In this document: piece by piece, positions 13,341 through 17,613 of the stretch
Position numbering within the stretch: the stretch's first letter is position 1
Layout: every line of letters begins with the position of its first letter
NCBI RefSeq assembly: GCF_031581265.1
Contig: NZ_JAVLBQ010000048.1
Span: 1-17,613, forward strand
DNA from: Gracilimonas sp031581265
Lineage (GTDB): Bacteria; Bacteroidota; Rhodothermia; Balneolales; Balneolaceae
DNA: 17,613 nucleotides
Reading direction: 5' to 3'
Made by a program: the position numbers and the translations under genes
The notes under the pieces: model-generated
The model's input: the letters and a program-made list of their open reading frames with translations, nothing else
The model's database searches: none
Told to the model about the DNA's origin: nothing

Positions 13341-14270
13341 GATGCTCTTTAGTACTTGATCAGCTAATAGAGGAGCTGCCTCAGGCTTAAATCGAAACCA
13401 AAGTTCCGGTTCAATAATCTCTAATTCTGATACAGCCAATACCCCATCATTATCTCTTATAATATCGACACGTGCATATGCCGGAAGGCTTGGACAAGCT
13501 TCAACAGCTGAAAGAGCAAACTCAATTTCTTCTTGGGTAGGTTCATAGTGATGTACGGTACCTCCATGATCATCTTGTACTCGGAAATCACCGGGCTTGG
13601 CTTTCTTTAATACTGCATGACTAAATTCATTCCCAAAAATCATCATCGAAACTTCTCCAACTTCTGCCACTGAATACTGAAAAGGCTGAATCATAAAATC
13701 TTCTCGTTTCATTAGGGGAGCCAATTTCATCGACATCTCCCCAATATTTTTCGGGGTGATTTTATAGGTATGACGTCCGGCCCCTCCCACTGTCGGCTTT
13801 ATGACCATATTTTCCCAGCCGGTTAAGTTTTTCAGTTCTTCAATATCCAAATGGGAATTTAATGGAAGATAACGAGTTGAAATAATTCGGATTCCCTTTT
13901 TAGACAAATCAGCCAAATAGTGTTTATCGGAATTCCAACTAACCAGCTCTATCGAATTTATGAAATTTGTTTTCAATGAAACGGACTGAAGCCATTCAGT
14001 AAATTCCTCATATCTATCAAAATAATCCCAGTTGGTTCTGAATAGGATATTTCGTGTTTTTGACCAGTCAAATTCTTCATCAGCCCAATCTTTACGGCAA
14101 ACTTTCAGCCCTTTCGCTTCCAGAGCCTCTTTCACCAAACGGTCTTCTTTCAAAAGATTGCGTACGTATTGATTTGGATTTGCCGGGGAGACGTACCGGG
14201 ATTCGGTCAATAAAGTAATATCATAGGATTTCATGCTTTTAATAGTACAGATATCTTTCAAATATGTCAC
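13326..14270 (-). CDS. ATP-grasp ligase, DcsG/RimK-like
   Basis: An ATP-grasp superfamily ligase of about 300 residues. Its segments resemble those of the D-cycloserine enzyme DcsG (O-ureido-serine cyclo-ligase) and its many uncharacterised relatives. They are ILFRTNWDYFDRYEEFTEWL (75-94), SWNSDKHYLADLSKKGI (111-127), MVIKPTVGGAGRHTYKI (155-171) with K158 the expected ATP-binding lysine, DFRVQDDHGG (228-237), and ARVDI plus ELEIIEPELWF (266-270, 282-292) with the Mg-binding acidic residues. It should activate a carboxylate as acyl phosphate and join it to an amine, but the substrate is unknown and the cycloserine cluster is absent. Met13 (14232-14234) may be the real start, since MKSYDITLLTE begins the first beta-strand. 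Convergent with the DUF1499 gene, divergent from the secreted-protein gene. Confidence 0.82.
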   Translation of the reverse strand: MTYLKDICTIKSMKSYDITLLTESRYVSPANPNQYVRNLLKEDRLVKEALEAKGLKVCRKDWADEEFDWSKTRNILFRTNWDYFDRYEEFTEWLQSVSLKTNFINSIELVSWNSDKHYLADLSKKGIRIISTRYLPLNSHLDIEELKNLTGWENMVIKPTVGGAGRHTYKITPKNIGEMSMKLAPLMKREDFMIQPFQYSVAEVGEVSMMIFGNEFSHAVLKKAKPGDFRVQDDHGGTVHHYEPTQEEIEFALSAVEACPSLPAYARVDIIRDNDGVLAVSELEIIEPELWFRFKPEAAPLLADQVLKSINNNS

Positions 14271-14303
14271 TTGAAATTTCTGCGCATTTAGTTATTATAT
14301 AAT
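14271..14303 (+). promoter_or_regulatory. Promoter for the 14329 secreted-protein gene
   Basis: TTGAAA (14271-14276) is followed after 16 nt by TATTAT (14293-14298) or after 21 nt by TATAAT (14298-14303). The -10 region is part of the 10-bp palindrome ATTATATAAT (14294-14303), which can serve both directions of this divergent intergenic region. Confidence 0.4.
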
Positions 14304-14322
14304 GAATGCAAAATAATTTCAC
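14294..14322 (-). promoter_or_regulatory. Divergent promoter for the ATP-grasp gene
   Basis: On the minus strand GTGAAA (14322-14317), a 17-nt spacer and TATAAT (14299-14294) form a sigma-70-like promoter. It shares the palindromic -10 with the plus-strand promoter, so the two could not be occupied together. Confidence 0.35.
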
Positions 14323-14328
14323 TGCCTT

Positions 14329-14937
14329 ATGAAAATCCGATTCCTTTTAATAGTTCTGTTATTCATAGCCCCTGCTATTTTTGCTCAGAATATTGATGAT
14401 ACCGAACTGAAGCAACTTCAAAGCGGAGAATACGGACTTAAAGCCGGTTCCATTCAAGCCACGTTCACCGATGCTATACATCCTGATTCTGCGCTTCAGC
14501 AAATGAAGGAAAAGGGACACAAAATTGTCAGCACTGAATTCAAGCCTATCCTGTTGTCCATTCAAGGTGAAATATCAGAAGAGCAACTGACGGCTCTAAA
14601 AGAAAATAAATGGGTGAACATGGTAATCAATGAGTCTGAAATTTTATCTCAGCAGCAAGGAGCGGATCCCGAAATCTTAAAAAAAATCAAAGAGAACACA
14701 GACATCATGCCTACCGAGTTTACTATGATTCAATTGAAGCTGGAGGCCAATAAAAAATCGGTCGATGAGTTACGTATGCAATTCCCGGACTTATCTTTTA
14801 AAATGACGTGGAGCGGCAGTCGCACAGCTGTCATCGAAACAGAACCCGGCAAAGAAATAGACCTCATGGATGAACTCAAGAAACTGGATATAATAGAAAG
14901 TACTGCGATGATAGGATTGCTTAAAGAGCGACATTAA
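14329..14937 (+). CDS. Small secreted protein with two similar domains
   Basis: I do not recognise a named family. The 202-aa product starts with a Sec signal peptide: MKIR, a hydrophobic core to about residue 17, and a likely signal peptidase I cut after AIFA (19|20). There is no lipobox cysteine. The mature part seems to contain two domains of about 70 residues (about 40-105 and 132-198). Each has the same order: strand, helix ending in a Leu/Met-rich stretch, strand, strand, helix and strand. Compare IQATF...LQQMKEKG...ILLSIQGEI...LTALKE with IQLKL...LRMQFPD...AVIETEPG...MDELKK. That order matches a ferredoxin-like or I9-propeptide-like fold; this is inference. A helical linker with QQQGADPEILKKIKEN joins them. 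Tail-to-tail with the DUF72 gene, overlapping it by 4 bp. Confidence 0.75.
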   Translation: MKIRFLLIVLLFIAPAIFAQNIDDTELKQLQSGEYGLKAGSIQATFTDAIHPDSALQQMKEKGHKIVSTEFKPILLSIQGEISEEQLTALKENKWVNMVINESEILSQQQGADPEILKKIKENTDIMPTEFTMIQLKLEANKKSVDELRMQFPDLSFKMTWSGSRTAVIETEPGKEIDLMDELKKLDIIESTAMIGLLKERH

Positions 14938-14966
14938 AATAAACCCAGCTGCTTATCCTGTCGCTC
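14926..14966. repeat. 8-bp inverted repeat spanning two overlapping convergent stops
   Basis: GAGCGACA (14926-14933) is perfectly inverted as TGTCGCTC (14959-14966) with a 25-nt interval. That interval holds both stop codons (14935-14937 plus, 14934-14936 minus). It lies in the terminal codons of both genes. No T-run follows in either direction. Confidence 0.5.
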
Positions 14967-15806
14967 ATAGGGCCATGGTTTTAATTCAGGAAGTGAAATG
15001 AGTTCAGAAAGTTGTTCATGAAAATGCTTACACAGCTTGGGCTGATCTACTTTGTTCGGGGCATGAATAAATACATATGGATGCAAACCATCCTTTATCC
15101 ACTCTGCCACAATAATGGCCCATTCTTTTAAATAGGGCTCGTTATTCAGAATATCGTTAGTACCAACATATCTTAAAACCGGACGGGATGCTGTAGTGTC
15201 AAATCTCACAGGCACTTTTGGCTTTTTCTTTTGGGCCTCTATAATCGAAGCTTCGTTAGATTTGGTGGAATGCAGCTTTCGGGTGTCAAAAATAACCCGA
15301 TCCACTTCATAACTTTTAAGCAAAGAAATCAGGTTTCTTTCATGCTTACCGTGATCGAAAAAATCTTTATGACGCACTTCAACAGAATAACTAAACGACT
15401 TCGGCACCACTGAAAAAACATCCTCCAGTCGATAAAGCTCATTCGAAGAAAATGTTTCCGGAAGCTGAATCATAAATGGGCCCACCTTATCTCTGATTGG
15501 CTCAAATAAACGAACAAAATCTATGACGTGTCCCCTTACGTTATGCAGCCTTTTTTCGTGGGTGATGTGCCTTGGAAACTTAAAGCAAAATTTAAAACCC
15601 TTGGGAGTTTGCTGTCCCCATTTCTCTATCACTGATTCATCCGGTACATTATAAAAGGTGGTATTTCCTTCTACAGAGTTAAAAACGGACGCATATTGAG
15701 TCAAAAATTGAGATGGCTTGGCATCATCCGTGTAGAACTCCCCTTTCCATTCCGGAAGGCTCCAAACGGTGCATCCAAGGTGATATGGCAAATATTTGTG
15801 ACTCAC
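14934..15806 (-). CDS. DUF72 (YecE-like) family protein
   Basis: A 290-aa member of the DUF72/YecE family, which has a TIM-barrel fold and no established function. Family segments: YHLGCTVWSLPEWKGEFY (8-25), VEGNTTFYNVP (45-55), FKFCFKFPRHITHEKRL (71-87), GPFMIQLPETF (109-119), and VEVRHKDFF (142-150). Near the C-terminus are VPVRFDTTASRPVLRYVG and YVFIHAPNK, matching the family's Arg-Lys-His-rich barrel mouth. The start is GTG at 15804-15806; an in-frame stop lies five codons upstream and there is no ATG nearby, so GTG is required. Monocistronic; its end overlaps the convergent secreted-protein gene by 4 bp. 118 AT-rich bases separate it from the NUDIX gene on the same strand. Confidence 0.9.
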   Translation of the reverse strand: MSHKYLPYHLGCTVWSLPEWKGEFYTDDAKPSQFLTQYASVFNSVEGNTTFYNVPDESVIEKWGQQTPKGFKFCFKFPRHITHEKRLHNVRGHVIDFVRLFEPIRDKVGPFMIQLPETFSSNELYRLEDVFSVVPKSFSYSVEVRHKDFFDHGKHERNLISLLKSYEVDRVIFDTRKLHSTKSNEASIIEAQKKKPKVPVRFDTTASRPVLRYVGTNDILNNEPYLKEWAIIVAEWIKDGLHPYVFIHAPNKVDQPKLCKHFHEQLSELISLPELKPWPYERQDKQLGLF

Positions 15807-15924
15807 GTATTGTTTGTTGAACTAATTTCAGCACCCACTTTAATTTAAACTTTTACGGCAAAATTAAAATTTATGCTTTTTGGACTCTATTGAACCCAAG
15901 CTGAGATACAAAAATATTTTAAAT

Positions 15925-16500
15925 TTATTGATCCTGGTTGCGCTCCCATAGTAAATATTTTGCTACAGCAGCTACTACCAAAGAATGGTGAACCGCTCCC
16001 TCTTTCACCATGGCTAAAAAATCATTCAGCGGGAGCAGGTGCACATTAATTCGCTCATTGCCATCAAGCTCCTGCTCCTTAATTTTCTGACAATTTTGAG
16101 CTACATACAAATGCGTGTAGTTGGTAAGAAAAGCAGGATTTGAGCTCACCTTTCCCAGGTAATACCATTTATCGCCTGAAAATCCTGTTTCTTCCAGTAA
16201 CTCTCTTTTGGCTGTCTCATTATGGGTTTCATCCGAATCAACCATGCCACCGGGCAGTTCCAGGGTTGGCTCTTCAATACCATATCGATATTGCTCTACT
16301 AACACGACCTCATTCTCCGAAGTTAGTGGGATTACATTCATCCATTCCGGAGCCTCAATAATAGAAAATGAAGCTGAATGACCTTCCGACTCCAATTTCA
16401 TATCTCGACTTAAAAGTTTGAAGATATTCGTCGTATATTTGAGTTCTTCCTTCGTGGTTATCCACGGTTCAATCGAAAATTCAAAATCACGGGTATTCAT
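15925..16500 (-). CDS. NUDIX hydrolase, ADP-ribose pyrophosphatase-like
   Basis: A 191-aa NUDIX hydrolase. The Nudix box is perfect, running from residue 85 (GMVDSD) through E91 to RELLEETGF (99-107), with E100, E103 and E104 as metal ligands. The preceding VLVEQYRYGIEEPTLELPGG (66-85) is the arrangement seen in ADP-sugar pyrophosphatases such as NudF/ADPRase. The N-terminal region (W13 to about 60) resembles that group's dimer-swapping strand pair. Most likely it splits ADP-ribose to AMP and ribose-5-phosphate; other nucleoside diphosphate derivatives are possible. Its ATG (16498-16500) is 2 bp from the start codon of the oppositely directed AMP nucleosidase gene, so its promoter must lie inside that gene unless the mRNA is leaderless. 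Confidence 0.9.
   Translation of the reverse strand: MNTRDFEFSIEPWITTKEELKYTTNIFKLLSRDMKLESEGHSASFSIIEAPEWMNVIPLTSENEVVLVEQYRYGIEEPTLELPGGMVDSDETHNETAKRELLEETGFSGDKWYYLGKVSSNPAFLTNYTHLYVAQNCQKIKEQELDGNERINVHLLPLNDFLAMVKEGAVHHSLVVAAVAKYLLWERNQDQ
16434..16441 (+). promoter_or_regulatory. TATATTTG -7 element for amn inside the NUDIX gene
   Basis: TATATTTG matches the Bacteroidota -7 consensus TAnnTTTG exactly and lies on the amn strand, about 60 bp before its ATG, within NUDIX coding DNA. A TTTG at 16417-16420 is only 13 nt upstream, shorter than the usual spacer of about 19, so the -33 element is unconvincing. Confidence 0.3.
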
Positions 16501-16502
16501 AA

Positions 16503-17613
16503 ATGTCGGACACGCTGAAATTAGTTCAAGATCAATTTTCCTCAGATTCAGAACTTAAAAAAGCTATTGATAAAGCGTTGGATCTGATGGAGGATATTTA
16601 TGCCTCCGGGAAATATCCAAAGATGATCGTAGAACGTTCGTGGAGTAAGCACAACCCTGTTATTGACGGAGAATTAGCTCAACCCAAAGCATATCGCTGG
16701 TATCTTAAACGTGAGATTGAGCGCCTGCTGCAAAATGATGCTACCGTTTTTATTAAACCGTCTCGTGATGTACTTCCACTGCATGATCCTTTATTGTTCG
16801 ACAACCTGGATGAAAACGATTGGAATATCACCCAAAAGAAATTATTTCTGTTTCGGGCCGAGCGCATCGATATTTCTCTGGATCGTCTGCAACATTACAC
16901 CGGTACCAAACCCGAAGATTTCCAGCGCTATATCCTGTTCACCAACTACGATATGCATGTAGAAGTATTTCTGGAGATGTTCCCTGATTGCGAAAAACCG
17001 GCACGGGAGGGAGTTCAGATGCCGGCTTATCATCATAAAATGGACAAAAATTCCGGAGTAACTTTAGTAAATATTGGTATCGGACCTTCCAATGCAAAAA
17101 CTATTACCGATCATGTCGGGGTTCTGCGTCCCGATGCGATGGTGATGGTGGGGCACTGCGGCGGGCTTCGCAACCATCAGGATATTGGGGATTTTGTGTT
17201 AGCCAACGGATACTACCGCGCCGACCAAGTATTAGATGATCTGTTTCCGATCGGTATTCCCGTTTCTCCAAATTACATCTTGAATCGGTACATGCAGGAG
17301 ATACTCGATCAAAATGAAATGAAGCACCGTATTGGAACGGTATATACTACCTCCAACCGAAACTGGGAGTTTTCTAAAGCCAAAACGGTAGAAGAAATCC
17401 ATATGAGCAGAAGTGTTGCGGTCGATATGGAATCTTCAACGGTTGCCACCAACGGATTTCGATACCGCATTCCACATGCCACGCTGCTTTGTGTGAGTGA
17501 TAAACCCCTTCACGGCAAGCCAAAATTATCTCAGGCGGCTCAGTCCTTCTATCAAAATTCTAAAGAATTACACCTTAAAATGGTTATTGATGCTCTCCAA
17601 ATGGTGAAGGATA
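16503..17613 (+). CDS. amn: AMP nucleosidase, 3' end outside the window
   Basis: AMP nucleosidase hydrolyses AMP to adenine and ribose-5-phosphate. Reading from the ATG at 16503, the frame is open for 370 codons to the window edge. Telltale stretches, encoded at roughly the positions given: an N-terminal Amn domain with ERIDISLDRLQHYTGT (16860-16906) and YILFTNYD (16930-16953). The nucleoside phosphorylase-like catalytic domain has LVNIGIGPSNAKTITDHVGV (17068-17127), VGHCGGLRNHQDIGDFVLA (17149-17205), TSNRNWEF (17351-17374), VAVDMESSTVATNGFRYR (17417-17470) and LLCVSDKPLHGKPKLS (17488-17535). DMES carries the expected ribose-binding Glu and the Asp of SDKPLHG faces the purine. These match E. 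coli Amn closely. The N-terminal domain looks shorter than in E. coli (484 aa). Start codon 2 bp from the divergent NUDIX start. Confidence 0.95.
   Translation, partial: MSDTLKLVQDQFSSDSELKKAIDKALDLMEDIYASGKYPKMIVERSWSKHNPVIDGELAQPKAYRWYLKREIERLLQNDATVFIKPSRDVLPLHDPLLFDNLDENDWNITQKKLFLFRAERIDISLDRLQHYTGTKPEDFQRYILFTNYDMHVEVFLEMFPDCEKPAREGVQMPAYHHKMDKNSGVTLVNIGIGPSNAKTITDHVGVLRPDAMVMVGHCGGLRNHQDIGDFVLANGYYRADQVLDDLFPIGIPVSPNYILNRYMQEILDQNEMKHRIGTVYTTSNRNWEFSKAKTVEEIHMSRSVAVDMESSTVATNGFRYRIPHATLLCVSDKPLHGKPKLSQAAQSFYQNSKELHLKMVIDALQMVKD

Noticed and set aside
13326..14270. D-cycloserine biosynthesis
   Set aside because: Only a DcsG-like ligase is present; none of the other pathway genes lies nearby.
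15090..15100. Further DnaA boxes (TTATCCACT near 15095, TTATCCACG near 16457)
   Set aside because: Single-mismatch 9-mers inside coding sequence with no clustering; probably chance.

Overview
The window is ordinary, chromosomal, gene-dense bacterial DNA of moderate, slightly AT-leaning composition. It holds 20 protein-coding genes, the last cut by the right edge. I see no tRNA, rRNA, CRISPR array, transposase, phage or recognisable defence gene. The best guess is Bacteroidota in the broad sense, probably Balneolota-like. This is inferred from several features: a DUF3822 gene directly ahead of rsmD-coaD, a bS16 with a long C-terminal extension, mostly absent Shine-Dalgarno sequences, a promoter resembling the Bacteroidota TTTG/TAnnTTTG pattern, and a short-LID adenylate kinase. 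I cannot confirm the lineage without a search.

Layout. From 171 to 521 (minus) lies a small acidic hypothetical gene with a clear terminator. From 3470 down to 654 (minus) is a three-gene unit: a DinF-type MATE transporter, a YihY/BrkB membrane protein and a SixA-like histidine phosphatase. From 3644 to 7432 (plus) is a co-directional run: a pseudopilin-like membrane protein, DUF3822, rsmD, coaD and a class I aminotransferase. A 390-bp non-coding stretch (7433-7822) follows. It holds two palindromes, a perfect DnaA-box 9-mer and a good promoter. From 7823 to 11798 (plus) is the conserved ffh-rpsP-rimM-trmD-rplS translation and protein-export operon. Next come adk (11908-12462, strong terminator) and a DUF1499 membrane protein. 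From 13326 to 15806 are a DcsG-like ATP-grasp ligase (minus), a small secreted protein (plus) and a DUF72 protein (minus). At the right edge a NUDIX hydrolase (minus) and AMP nucleosidase (plus) sit head to head.

How the genes work together. The ffh operon links 16S and 23S rRNA-binding proteins, ribosome maturation, tRNA m1G37 methylation and SRP targeting. rsmD adds 16S rRNA methylation. coaD and adk supply CoA and adenylate balance. The NUDIX/AMP-nucleosidase pair could act in sequence if the NUDIX enzyme uses ADP-ribose: ADP-ribose to AMP plus ribose-5-phosphate, then AMP to adenine plus ribose-5-phosphate.

Most unusual observations: (1) start codons of the NUDIX and amn genes only 2 nt apart; (2) a bS16 of 318 residues with a very acidic extension and a separate C-terminal module; (3) short direct repeats lying on or beside the stop codons of four genes (SixA-like, DUF3822, coaD, adk), three of them also forming hairpins; (4) a DnaA-box pair overlapping the ffh promoter; (5) zero-spacing tail-to-tail gene pairs with inverted repeats across both stops. 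I found no convincing new multi-gene system.
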